Below, in pieces: positions 1 through 7,200 of a stretch of 27,826 nt of DNA (positions within the stretch are counted from its first letter, which is position 1; each line of letters starts with the position of its first letter). A program made the translations under genes and the position numbers. The notes beneath the pieces were generated by a model that worked only from the letters and a program-made list of their open reading frames with translations, had not been told where the DNA came from and ran no database searches. The stretch lies in the NCBI GenBank assembly GCA_964624395.1, contig CAZUWY010000020.1:1-27826 (forward strand), in the 5' to 3' direction. The stretch is from UBA1046 sp964624395. GTDB lineage: Bacteria; Bacillota; Clostridia; Saccharofermentanales; DTU023.

Positions 1-124
1 CCTGTTTTGGCGGACAATCCACTTGATACAAGCGCTTACTTATACAATTAACGATCCAGGCACCGCTTGATACAGGCACTTGACAGGAGCCATAACAAGA
101 GAGTACTATCTTAAGGCTGCTTAA

Positions 125-153
125 TTGTTATTTATCTGATCTAGTATTACTAT
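125..153 (+). promoter_or_regulatory. Candidate sigma-A promoter of rpmE
   Basis: TTGTTA (125-130) is followed after 17 bases by TACTAT (148-153), which lies about 47 bases before the rpmE start. The spacing is ideal and both hexamers are close to consensus. No transcript data are available. The 124 bases upstream hold no gene that I can see, only a 9-base direct repeat (CTTGATACA at 22-30 and 66-74). Confidence 0.5.
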
Positions 154-199
154 AAATCTCAGATGGACTACCAGCGATATCACAAAGAGGTGAGCCAAA

Positions 200-412
200 A
201 TGAAAGAAAATATCCATCCTAAATATTACAAGAGCACCGTGCGCTGCGCCTGTGGTGAAGTCTTTGAGACAGGATCCGTGCGTGAGGAGATGTCGGTTGA
301 TATCTGCTCCAAATGCCATCCCTTCTTTACTGGCAAGCAAAAACTGATAGACACCGGCGGTCGCGTGGATAAATTCAAGAAAAGAATGGCGGGGACGAAG
401 GGAAAAGACTGA
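200..412 (+). CDS. rpmE: 50S ribosomal protein L31, zinc-binding type
   Basis: A 70-residue protein of the large ribosomal subunit. It begins MKENIHPKYY, the usual L31 start, and carries Cys16-x-Cys18 and Cys36-x-x-Cys39. This four-cysteine set marks the zinc-binding (type A) form rather than the cysteine-free form made under zinc limitation. GAGGTGA lies 6 bases before the ATG. The gene has its own promoter and is followed by a terminator-like hairpin, so it is probably transcribed mainly alone. The rpmE, DUF1385, prmC, prfA order is common in Clostridia, which supports the call. Confidence 0.95.
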   Translation: MKENIHPKYYKSTVRCACGEVFETGSVREEMSVDICSKCHPFFTGKQKLIDTGGRVDKFKKRMAGTKGKD

Positions 413-451
413 TTTTTTGTGTCTGCCTTTTAGAATCGAGAAGAAATTAGG

Positions 452-490
452 GGAGCTCTGTGACCAAATGGTAGCGGAGCTCCATTTTGT
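452..490 (+). terminator. Rho-independent terminator after rpmE
   Basis: GGAGCTCTGT (452-461) pairs with 474-483 over 10 base pairs, including two G-T pairs, around a 12-base loop. ATTTTGTTCT follows. The stem is GC-rich but the T tract is imperfect, so some read-through into the next gene is likely. Confidence 0.6.
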
Positions 491-553
491 TCTATCTGTT
501 CCCGATTAGAGATTTGTTTGCGTCCAGGCAAAGGGAGATTGTAAGATTATCCT

Positions 554-1669
554 ATGAGTAAAAATAATGAAAATTCTGCCCAAAGAAAAAAGACTTCGAT
601 CGGGGGTCAGGCTCTGATTGAAGGGCTAATGATGCTGGGACCGGAAAAAAAAGCTATCGCCGCCCGCCTGCCTAACGGCCAAATAGCGTTGCAGGTGAGT
701 GAGCGTGCCGCCAACAAGGCTCTGGCAAATATACCCTTTATCAGGGGACCCATCCGCCTGGTCACGCAAATGAGCGCAGGCATCAATGCGCTGATGAAGT
801 CAGCAGATTTGCAGGAAGAAAAAGAAGCTGAGCTTGAAGATTTTCCCACTGAAGATTCATTACTTGAAGAAGCGGTTGCAGAAATAAAGGTTGAACCTTT
901 GCTTCAAGATATGATTGCAGATCCTGCTGAGTCTACAGCAAAGCCAGAAAAACCAGAAAAGTTAGAAGAGCCAGCAATGCCTGCCAGGGCAGCAAAAAAA
1001 AGCAAAAAGGACAGCTGGCTAGACAAACATGCCAATATAGTAATGGCTGGAACTGTAGCAGTGGCAATTGCTTTTTCCACCATAATCTTTATCTTGCTGC
1101 CCAGTGTGATCACAGATGGCATCAAGGCGCTCTTGCAATGGCGAAATTCCAGCTTTGAGCCAGGCAGTTTAATACTCTCATTGCTTGAAGGTTTTATTCG
1201 TATCATCATCTTCCTTGCCTATCTTTGGAGCAGCTCCAAAATGGGTGAGATAAAAAGGGTTTGGATGTATCACGGAGCTGAACATAAGGCTATTGCTGCC
1301 TATGAGGCGGGAGAAGAGCTTGTGGTTGAAAATGTCAAAAAATACAGCCGCTTTCATCCGCGCTGCGGCACGGCATTTATGTTTCTGGTTATGCTGGTTT
1401 CCATCTTGGTCTTTGCCTTTGTTGGCCGTCATGGTGCTCTAATCAATCTCCTTTTGCGGATTGCCCTCCTCCCGCTGGTAGCTGGTATCTCCTATGAAAT
1501 TACCCGGCTGGCGGGGTATTTTGACAATCATTTGACCCGGTTGATTTCCCTGCCCGGACTGGCCTTGCAGCGCATGACAACATCTGAACCAGATGAAGGA
1601 ATGCTGGAGGTTGCAATTGCAGCCATTGAGGCAGTGATACCTAATGATCCCAGCAAGGATCAATGGTGA
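554..1669 (+). CDS. yqhQ: DUF1385 (YqhQ-like) polytopic membrane protein
   Basis: This 371-residue membrane protein belongs to the DUF1385/YqhQ family, whose function is not established. The family signatures are present: GGQALIEGLMM at 17-27, YHGAEHK at 239-245 and HPRCGT at 268-273. Four hydrophobic stretches are visible at about 161-186, 205-226, 274-291 and 294-315. Residues about 82-155 form a charged insert rich in Glu, Lys and Pro between the N-terminal motif and the first membrane segment. The possible ribosome binding site GGGAGA (533-538) is about 15 bases from the ATG, which is long, but no better in-frame start exists. The gene sits between rpmE and prmC, its usual place in many Clostridia. 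Its end is one base from the preferred prmC start, so the two are probably translationally coupled. Confidence 0.9.
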   Translation: MSKNNENSAQRKKTSIGGQALIEGLMMLGPEKKAIAARLPNGQIALQVSERAANKALANIPFIRGPIRLVTQMSAGINALMKSADLQEEKEAELEDFPTEDSLLEEAVAEIKVEPLLQDMIADPAESTAKPEKPEKLEEPAMPARAAKKSKKDSWLDKHANIVMAGTVAVAIAFSTIIFILLPSVITDGIKALLQWRNSSFEPGSLILSLLEGFIRIIIFLAYLWSSSKMGEIKRVWMYHGAEHKAIAAYEAGEELVVENVKKYSRFHPRCGTAFMFLVMLVSILVFAFVGRHGALINLLLRIALLPLVAGISYEITRLAGYFDNHLTRLISLPGLALQRMTTSEPDEGMLEVAIAAIEAVIPNDPSKDQW

Positions 1670-1670
1670 G

Positions 1671-2558
1671 ATGGCGATTAGTCTTAGTGAACTGGGAGAA
1701 GAAATAACAGATCTTTTTCAAGCGGCCGGTCTCGAGGATGCCAGAGTTGAAATGCGTCTGTTTTTAAGAGAGCTGGCCGGCCTGGAACTTGAGGAGCAGC
1801 TTTCTAATCCCCATAAAAGAATTTCAGATGAAGATTATCTAGACCTTATGCTGAAGGCAAAAAGAAGGGCTGCAAGAGAGCCACTGGCCTATATAAAAGG
1901 GGAGGCTTGGTTTTTTGGCCGCAGCTTTTTACTAGCTCCCGGCCTTCTGGTGCCTAGGCCGGATTCTGAAGTTTTGCTCGAGGAGGCGATCGCTCTTTTG
2001 CGCCGGCGGCCAGCTAAAAGGTTAAAGATTTTAGACCTTTGCTCCGGCGCAGGTTGCCTGGGTCTATCGCTTTTGGCTGAACTTACTGACAGAGATATTG
2101 AAGCGGAGCTTTTGCTGTCAGATAAGTCGAAGCTGGCCTTGACCTATGCCAGAAAAAATGCCCGCAGATTAGATCTGACAGCTGCCACGGCTTATGAACA
2201 AGCTGATCTTTGGCCCCGGCGGCAAACAGCGGATAAGGATAAAAGCTATGATCTATTGCTTTGCAATCCCCCTTATATTCCCACTGCTGAGATAGAGGCT
2301 TTGATGCCTGAGGTCTCTTGCTGGGAGGACCGTTTGGCTCTGGATGGCGGTCCGGACGGACTTGATTTTTACCGCAGGCTTAAAAAAGGATACAATCGCT
2401 TCTTGGCTGCGGACGGGATCATGATTTTAGAACTTGGCGCCGGCCAGGCTGAAGATGTCTTGAAGCTTTTTTCTGCTCGGGAACAAAGAAGAATATACTG
2501 CAAAAAAGACTATAACGGCATTGATAGAGCTTTGGTTTTAAACAATTCTATTTGCTGA
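1671..2558 (+). CDS. prmC: Peptide chain release factor N5-glutamine methyltransferase
   Basis: PrmC uses S-adenosylmethionine to methylate the glutamine of the GGQ motif in release factors RF1 and RF2. This 295-residue version has the helical N-terminal domain (about 1-85), a SAM-binding motif LDLCSGAGCLGLSL at 121-134 and the catalytic NPPY at 199-202. I chose ATG 1671, one base after the stop of the previous gene, because AAGGA lies 11 bases upstream and the protein then starts as the family usually does. An in-frame ATG at 1644 would add nine residues and overlap the upstream gene. Its substrate gene, prfA, lies directly downstream, a classic pairing. Confidence 0.93.
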   Translation: MAISLSELGEEITDLFQAAGLEDARVEMRLFLRELAGLELEEQLSNPHKRISDEDYLDLMLKAKRRAAREPLAYIKGEAWFFGRSFLLAPGLLVPRPDSEVLLEEAIALLRRRPAKRLKILDLCSGAGCLGLSLLAELTDRDIEAELLLSDKSKLALTYARKNARRLDLTAATAYEQADLWPRRQTADKDKSYDLLLCNPPYIPTAEIEALMPEVSCWEDRLALDGGPDGLDFYRRLKKGYNRFLAADGIMILELGAGQAEDVLKLFSAREQRRIYCKKDYNGIDRALVLNNSIC

Positions 2559-2578
2559 AGATAATTGCAGGTTATAAT
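2551..2578 (+). promoter_or_regulatory. Possible internal promoter before prfA
   Basis: TTTGCT (2551-2556) and a perfect TATAAT (2573-2578) are separated by 16 bases in the 77-base gap between prmC and prfA. The -35 is only moderate. GCAGC (2586-2590) can pair with GCTGC (2606-2610) in the leader, but no T tract follows, so I do not call a terminator. Confidence 0.4.
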
Positions 2579-2635
2579 AATTAGCGCAGCAAAGCTCGAT
2601 AAACGGCTGCTTAATAAGATTTGCTGGAGGATACT

Positions 2636-3721
2636 ATGGCAAATGACAAAGATAAAAGACTTTATGCCACGATTGAGCGCTATGAGGAGCTAAATCAGCT
2701 GCTGGCGGATACTGACATAATGAAGGATCAGGAAAGATATCTTGCTCTGGTGCAAGAGCATGCCGGCCTGACTGATCTGGTTTTAGATATAAAGCTCAGC
2801 TACAAGCTGAAAAGAGAGCTGGAAGAAAACAGAATTCTTCTTACAGAATCAGACGATGCAGAGTTTAGAGAGCTGGTCCGAGAGGATATTGTTCAGGCAG
2901 AAGCCGATCTTCTTGCCGTTGATGCCAGGATTGAAGCGAGCATTGCACCTTCAGATCCCAATGACAATAAAAACGTTATTATTGAGATTAGAGCAGGAGC
3001 CGGCGGGGAGGAGGCAGCCTTATTTGTTGCCTCTCTTTTCAATATGTATATCTCATACGCCGAAAGAGAAGGCTGGAGCTATGAGATTATCAGTGACAAT
3101 CAAACTGAACTCGGCGGCTTCAAGGAAATTGTCTTTCAGATTGTGGGTAAAGGCGCATTCTCCCGCTTCAAATATGAAAGTGGAGTGCACAGAGTGCAGC
3201 GCGTTCCGGTGACAGAATCCGGGGGTAGAATCCACACTTCAACTGTGACCGTAGCAGTTTTACCCGAGGCTGAGGAAGTGGATTTTGTCATTGATCCGGC
3301 CGATCTCCAGATCGATACCTACCGTGCTTCCGGCGCAGGCGGACAGCATGTTAACAAGACCTCATCGGCTATTCGCATAACTCATCTGCCCACAGGGACC
3401 GTGGTTACCTGCCAGGACCAGCGTTCCCAGCATAAGAACAAAGAAAAAGCAATGAAGCATCTGCGTTCGATTTTGCTGGAGGAGGAAAAATCTCGCCAGG
3501 CAGCTGATATTGCCAACGAAAGAAGAGATCAGGTGGGCACAGGCGACCGCAGTGAGAGAATCCGCACCTACAACTATCCGCAGGGCAGGGTAAGCGATCA
3601 TCGCATCGGTTTGACTTTATACAAATTGGAGGGCATTTTGGGTGGAGATTTAGATGAGCTGATCGCAGCTCTAAATGCCGCTGCCCACGAGGCCAAGATC
3701 CGGGGAGATCAAGAGTGGTAA
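2636..3721 (+). CDS. prfA: Peptide chain release factor 1
   Basis: RF1 recognises UAA and UAG stop codons and triggers release of the finished peptide. The 361-residue protein has the codon-recognition tripeptide PVT at 191-193 (RF1 type; RF2 would have SPF) and the GGQ motif at 235-237 in the context SGAGGQHVNKT. It has no programmed frameshift, which also fits RF1. The start is ATG 2636, because GGAGG (2626-2630) lies 5 bases upstream; a TTG at 2621 is in frame but lies upstream of that site. It follows prmC, the enzyme that modifies the GGQ glutamine, and overlaps the next gene by a few bases. Confidence 0.97.
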   Translation: MANDKDKRLYATIERYEELNQLLADTDIMKDQERYLALVQEHAGLTDLVLDIKLSYKLKRELEENRILLTESDDAEFRELVREDIVQAEADLLAVDARIEASIAPSDPNDNKNVIIEIRAGAGGEEAALFVASLFNMYISYAEREGWSYEIISDNQTELGGFKEIVFQIVGKGAFSRFKYESGVHRVQRVPVTESGGRIHTSTVTVAVLPEAEEVDFVIDPADLQIDTYRASGAGGQHVNKTSSAIRITHLPTGTVVTCQDQRSQHKNKEKAMKHLRSILLEEEKSRQAADIANERRDQVGTGDRSERIRTYNYPQGRVSDHRIGLTLYKLEGILGGDLDELIAALNAAAHEAKIRGDQEW

Positions 3722-4836
3722 AGACCTGCCTGATCAAAATCAAAGAGACAATAGACTATAAATTACTGTCTCAGGTGGCAGAAGACTTAGTCAAGGGTGC
3801 CCTGGTGGGAATGCCGACAGAAACTGTCTACGGCCTCGCCGCTAACGCTCTGCTGGCAGAGGCGGTTTCCAGGATATTTACTGTTAAGGGACGCCCTCAG
3901 GATAACCCCCTGATTGTCCATTTTTATGATAAAACCCAATTGCTTGAACTCATTGATGATCTGCCGGAAAATTTTACTCTTCTCTATCAGGCTTTTTGCC
4001 CCGGTCCTCTGACAATGATTATCCCCAAAGCTAAAGATCTGCCCTCGGTTGTTACTTCCGGCCTGGAGACAATGGCTGTGCGCTTCCCCTCGCAAAGGAC
4101 AGCCAGAGCTTTAATCAAACTGGCCAAAGTGCCAGTGGTGGCACCTTCGGGAAATCTCTCCGGCCGGCCTTCACCCACGAGGGCCAGCCATATGCTCGAC
4201 GACCTTGAGGGCAAAATTGAATATATCTTAGATGACGGACCTAGTGATCTGGGCGTGGAGTCCACCGTTTTAGATCTCTGTTCAGATCCTCCTCTTATTT
4301 TGAGACCGGGGGTCATCAGCAAAGAAGATATTGTAAGAAAAACCGGTCTAAAGGTTGACTACTGCCCGGATATTTTCCTTGCAGCAGAAGAAAATCAGGC
4401 AGCCTTTAGGCAGGATGAAAAGGTCGATCTGGATTTTAAGCCCCGCTCACCCGGCCAAAAATATCGCCATTATGCCCCCAAAGCCAAACTTCTAATCGCA
4501 AGGGGCAAAGATGAAAAAGAACGGGTGGATTATATCCTGGCCAGGGCAGATCAATTAGCAGGGAAAAATATTGGCTTTTTTGGCTCAGAACTGGCTTACC
4601 AGCTCTTAAAGGATAAGCTGGCAGTTCTTGCTCTTGAGGGCAAGATAGCTGCAATTGAAGCAAGTCATCTTTACCCCGGCCCTGCTAATACTGCAGCTGC
4701 CACGCATGAATTATTTTTTGCCTTGAGATTTTTGGATGCTCAAGATGTTGATATAATATTGGCAGAAGAGTTAGGGCAGGGGGATTATAAAACTGCCTAT
4801 ATGAATCGTCTGGAGAGGGCGGCAAAAGAGGAGTAA
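3715..4836 (+). CDS. ywlC: Threonylcarbamoyl-AMP synthase, Sua5/YwlC type
   Basis: Sua5-type enzymes make threonylcarbamoyl-AMP from threonine, bicarbonate and ATP, the first step in forming t6A37 of tRNAs that read ANN codons. The 373-residue protein has the YrdC domain with PTETVYGL at 34-41 and KGRPQDNPL at 58-66, followed by PSGNLSGRPSPT. It also has the C-terminal Sua5 domain, linked through SPGQKYRHYAPKA. The presence of both domains separates it from the shorter TsaC. The start is GTG 3715, overlapping the prfA stop by 7 bases, with GGGGAG 8 bases upstream. The gene is coupled to prfA on one side and lies one base from the phosphatase gene on the other. Confidence 0.94.
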   Translation: MVKTCLIKIKETIDYKLLSQVAEDLVKGALVGMPTETVYGLAANALLAEAVSRIFTVKGRPQDNPLIVHFYDKTQLLELIDDLPENFTLLYQAFCPGPLTMIIPKAKDLPSVVTSGLETMAVRFPSQRTARALIKLAKVPVVAPSGNLSGRPSPTRASHMLDDLEGKIEYILDDGPSDLGVESTVLDLCSDPPLILRPGVISKEDIVRKTGLKVDYCPDIFLAAEENQAAFRQDEKVDLDFKPRSPGQKYRHYAPKAKLLIARGKDEKERVDYILARADQLAGKNIGFFGSELAYQLLKDKLAVLALEGKIAAIEASHLYPGPANTAAATHELFFALRFLDAQDVDIILAEELGQGDYKTAYMNRLERAAKEE

Positions 4837-4837
4837 A

Positions 4838-5293
4838 ATGCAAATATTATTTGTCTGCAGCGGCAATACCTGCCGCAGCCCCATGGCCGAGCTGATGTTT
4901 AACGGGCATACTCCCAATAGAGAGTGGCTGGCGTCCTCGGCAGGCATTTCCACCTGGGACGGATTGATGGCATCACCTCTTGCCTTTGCTGAAATGGAAG
5001 AAAGAGGCCTGTCCCTGCAGCACCACCGCAGCCGGCAGATAAACGAAGCTATTATAGCCGGCAACGATTTGGTTTTGACTATGACCAGGGAGCATAAGAA
5101 GAGCCTTTTGGCTCTTTATCCCCAGCATGAAGAGAAAATCTTCGCTCTAGGCGAATATGTCGGTTTGCCAGAGGAGGAGGTTTTGGATCCCTTCGGATTA
5201 GGTGAGCAAGATTACTTGGTCACCGCCAATCAATTGGTGAAATTACTGCAAAGATTGTTTGCTAAGCTGGCAGCAGAAAACCAGGAGCAATAA
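4838..5293 (+). CDS. ywlE: Low-molecular-weight phosphatase, probable protein-arginine phosphatase
   Basis: This 151-residue protein is a low-molecular-weight phosphatase. Its P-loop CSGNTCRS has nucleophile Cys7 and phosphate-binding Arg13, and the general acid is Asp117 in DPFG. Position 11 is Thr, as in Bacillus subtilis YwlE, where that threonine favours phosphoarginine over phosphotyrosine; tyrosine phosphatases of the family usually carry Ile here. I therefore infer protein-arginine phosphatase activity, opposing a McsB-type arginine kinase that is not in this window. GAGGAG precedes the ATG. The gene starts one base after sua5, matching the ywlC/ywlE neighbourhood of Bacillota. The remaining doubt is substrate choice. 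Confidence 0.88.
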   Translation: MQILFVCSGNTCRSPMAELMFNGHTPNREWLASSAGISTWDGLMASPLAFAEMEERGLSLQHHRSRQINEAIIAGNDLVLTMTREHKKSLLALYPQHEEKIFALGEYVGLPEEEVLDPFGLGEQDYLVTANQLVKLLQRLFAKLAAENQEQ

Positions 5294-5310
5294 AATAGTG
5301 GCTCCCATTG

Positions 5311-5394
5311 CCTGCCAAGAGCTGCTGAGACAGTCAGCGGTATACTTTGAGCCCTTTCCTTGCAGCTAAAATTATGGCAGGATTATCTTAGCAG
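5311..5394 (+). other. Interlocking inverted repeats in the ywlE-rpsF gap
   Basis: The gap between ywlE and rpsF (5294-5573) holds no open frame that I would call. It contains CCTGCCA (5311-5317), complementary to TGGCAGG (5375-5381), and CTGCTGAGA (5322-5330), complementary to TCTTAGCAG (5386-5394) with one G-T pair. The two pairings cross. A shorter local hairpin, GCTGA (5324-5328) with TCAGC (5334-5338), competes with the second pairing. No T tract follows, so a simple terminator is not supported. A structured RNA or chance are both possible. Confidence 0.35.
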
Positions 5395-5470
5395 GGTAGA
5401 GATATCTTTGGGGGAGCTCTTGCAGTTTTAGACCAGTTAAATTGAGCTGCAGGATGCCAGCTAGGCTCTC

Positions 5471-5499
5471 TTGACTCACAATTGGCTGAATGCTATTAT
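5471..5499 (+). promoter_or_regulatory. Sigma-A promoter of the rpsF operon
   Basis: TTGACT (5471-5476) and TATTAT (5494-5499) are separated by exactly 17 bases, one mismatch from consensus in each box. Transcription should start near 5506, giving a leader of about 68 bases before rpsF. This is among the best promoters in the window. Confidence 0.8.
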
Positions 5500-5506
5500 T
5501 TATTTC

Positions 5507-5566
5507 TGTGTCAATGAGACACAAATCCTCGCTCTATTAAAGATAGAGCCGAAGACCAGGAGGAGG
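5507..5566 (+). promoter_or_regulatory. Candidate S6:S18 autoregulatory leader of rpsF
   Basis: The predicted leader holds two hairpins. TGTGTC (5507-5512) pairs with GACACA (5518-5523). GCTCTAT (5531-5537) pairs perfectly with ATAGAGC (5543-5549) around TAAAG. Below the second hairpin, TCCTC (5526-5530) can pair with GAGGA (5560-5564), which lies inside the Shine-Dalgarno region. This leaves a one-sided bulge (5550-5559) whose 5' edge reads CCG. A hairpin and a stem flanking a CCG-containing bulge match the published description of the S6:S18 binding structure in rpsF leaders. The match to that family is my inference from the drawing, not a covariance search. Confidence 0.5.
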
Positions 5567-5573
5567 TAAAGGA

Positions 5574-5861
5574 ATGAGAACTTACGAGCTGATGTATGTT
5601 TTGAATCCTGCCATCGGTGAAGAAAATATCGAGGCAGAGATGAAAAGGATTCAGGCAATCTTGGAAACTCAGGGCAAAATCGTCGAGACTGATGTCTGGG
5701 GTCGGCGCAAACTGGCCTATGAAATCCAAGATGAAAAAGAAGGATACTATGTCCTGATTCATTATGAGTCCGAGCCGGATTTCCCCAAAGAAGTTGAACG
5801 TCTACTCAAAATCTCGGATAGTGTTCTGCGCTATCTGACTGTACTTTTGAACAGCAAGTAA
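5574..5861 (+). CDS. rpsF: 30S ribosomal protein S6
   Basis: A 95-residue protein of the small subunit platform, where it pairs with S18. It begins MRTYELMYVL and contains the WGRRKLAYEI and GYYVLIHYE blocks typical of S6. A strong AGGAGGAGG precedes the ATG and may be masked by the leader structure described at 5507-5566. It is the first gene of rpsF-ssb-rpsR, an almost universal arrangement. The protein ends soon after the core fold, without the long acidic tail seen in some relatives. Confidence 0.97.
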   Translation: MRTYELMYVLNPAIGEENIEAEMKRIQAILETQGKIVETDVWGRRKLAYEIQDEKEGYYVLIHYESEPDFPKEVERLLKISDSVLRYLTVLLNSK

Positions 5862-5880
5862 TTGCAGAAAGGACGTTATA

Positions 5881-6345
5881 ATGAACAAAGCAATACTGAT
5901 GGGAAGGCTGACCAGGGATCCTGAGCTGCGCACAACTTCAAATAATATCTCAGTTTGCACATTTACTCTGGCTGTGGATCGCAACTACAAAAATCGTGAC
6001 GGTGAAAGACTGACAGATTTTATCCCGGTAGTTGTCTGGAGACAGCAGGCAGATTTTGTCCATCGCTATTTTGTTAAAGGCCAGCGGATGCTGGTAGTGG
6101 GTTCAATCCAGCCCCGCAGCTATCTGGATCAAAGCGGGCAAAAACGCTATGTGACAGAAGTAATAGCAGAGGAAGTGTATTTTGCTGATTCTAAGAAAGA
6201 CAGCGACAGCTATGATGAATCAGGAGAGGCCAAGACCTCTTATAGCAGCGGCGAGCAGGAGTGGAAGAAAGCTGAACCCGCCGATGATGACTTTTTCCCG
6301 GGCAGCAGCGAAGATGCAACAGCACTGCCCTTCGATATGAACTGA
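5881..6345 (+). CDS. ssb: Single-stranded DNA-binding protein
   Basis: SSB coats single-stranded DNA during replication and repair. The 154-residue protein has the OB fold in about the first 108 residues, starting MNKAILMGRLTRDPELR, then a Ser/Glu/Asp-rich linker. The C-terminal tip that recruits partner proteins is present as ALPF, but three residues (DMN) follow it and the acidic residues next to it are fewer than in the usual DDDLPF end. AAGGACG precedes the start. The position between rpsF and rpsR identifies it as the main replicative SSB. Confidence 0.96.
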   Translation: MNKAILMGRLTRDPELRTTSNNISVCTFTLAVDRNYKNRDGERLTDFIPVVVWRQQADFVHRYFVKGQRMLVVGSIQPRSYLDQSGQKRYVTEVIAEEVYFADSKKDSDSYDESGEAKTSYSSGEQEWKKAEPADDDFFPGSSEDATALPFDMN

Positions 6346-6368
6346 CATTGAAATAAGGAGTATAAAGG

Positions 6369-6632
6369 ATGGAAGAAAGAGGCAAGCGTGAGCGCCGTGA
6401 TTTCCGCAGACAAAGACCCCGCCGGGGCAGGAGGAAAGTCTGCATGCTCTGTGAAGAGCGCATAGACAGTATCGACTATAAAGATCTCAATCGTCTGACG
6501 AAGCTGATCTCAGAAAATGGCAAGATTTTGCCCAGAAGAATGACGGGAACCTGTGCACGTCATCAGCGCCATGTGACCACGGCAATTAAAAGAGCGAGAC
6601 AGGTTGCACTTCTGCCGTACACGGATGCATAA
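6369..6632 (+). CDS. rpsR: 30S ribosomal protein S18
   Basis: An 87-residue small-subunit protein that binds next to S6. The N-terminus (1-23) is very rich in Arg and Lys. Cys25-x-x-Cys28, together with Cys62-x-x-His65, gives a possible zinc-binding set, as in the cysteine-containing S18 form. The core KDLNRLTKLISENGKILPRR is typical. AAGGAG lies upstream of the ATG at suitable distance. It is the last gene of its operon, closed by a strong terminator. Unlike many Bacillota, no gdpP gene lies between it and rplI. Confidence 0.96.
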   Translation: MEERGKRERRDFRRQRPRRGRRKVCMLCEERIDSIDYKDLNRLTKLISENGKILPRRMTGTCARHQRHVTTAIKRARQVALLPYTDA

Positions 6633-6651
6633 CCAATATTTATTTTAGAGT

Positions 6652-6686
6652 AAAAAAGGGGCTGATCTAGACAGCCTCTTTTTTTT
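6652..6686 (+). terminator. Rho-independent terminator of rpsF-ssb-rpsR
   Basis: AAAAAAGGGGCTG (6652-6664), loop ATCTAGA, then CAGCCTC (6672-6678) running into eight Ts (6679-6686). The GC core is 7 base pairs with one G-T pair, extended by A-T pairs. This is a textbook terminator. Confidence 0.9.
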
Positions 6687-6700
6687 CGCAGTCCGCTCTG

Positions 6701-6709
6701 TGATACAAT
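6701..6709 (+). promoter_or_regulatory. Extended -10 promoter of rplI-dnaB-tilS
   Basis: TGATACAAT (6701-6709) is an extended -10 element (TGn plus TACAAT). At the -35 distance there is only the T tract of the preceding terminator (6681-6686). The motif lies 40 bases before the rplI start. Confidence 0.6.
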
Positions 6710-6748
6710 AAGTACACTAATCAGCAGGAAGAAAATGGGGGTAAAAGT

Positions 6749-7198
6749 ATGAAAGTAGTACTTTTAAAAGATGTAAAAAAACTTGGTAAAGCTGAAGATA
6801 TTGTGGAAGTAACCCCTGGTTACGCCAATAATTATCTTTTCCGCAACAATTTGGCTGTCCCCTTGACGGCTGAAAATCTCAATACAATAAAGACCCGACG
6901 CCAAGCAGCTGAAGCAAAAGCTCAAAAAGAGCATGCAGAGGCTTTGGCTATCAAGGAGATGATTTCAGGACAGCATTTTACCTTGCTGGTGAAAACGGGC
7001 ACGCAAGGCAGGCTCTATGGTTCCGTAACCAATATGGATATTGCCTCTGTACTGGAAAAGGCTGGCTATAAAGTAGACAGGCGCGGGATCAATGTCAGTG
7101 AGCCGATCAAAAAGACTGGCGAATACAATGTGGATATTAGAATCCATCCGGAAGTCAACGCCCAGTTTGTTTTAGATGTAGTCAGTGAGGAAGCTTAA
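6749..7198 (+). CDS. rplI: 50S ribosomal protein L9
   Basis: A 149-residue large-subunit protein that reaches out from the L1 side of the ribosome. It begins MKVVLLKDVKKLGK and contains the L9 signature around GYANNYLFRNNLA. A lysine- and alanine-rich helix links the N-terminal domain to a C-terminal domain of about 75 residues, giving normal family length. GGGGGT lies 7 bases upstream of the ATG. The stop codon is two bases before dnaB, so the two genes are very likely coupled, as in many Bacillota. Confidence 0.97.
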   Translation: MKVVLLKDVKKLGKAEDIVEVTPGYANNYLFRNNLAVPLTAENLNTIKTRRQAAEAKAQKEHAEALAIKEMISGQHFTLLVKTGTQGRLYGSVTNMDIASVLEKAGYKVDRRGINVSEPIKKTGEYNVDIRIHPEVNAQFVLDVVSEEA

Positions 7199-7200
7199 GC

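Noticed and set aside
2586..2610. Hairpin GCAGC/GCTGC before prfA as a terminator
   Set aside because: The stem is only five base pairs around a 15-base loop, with no T tract.
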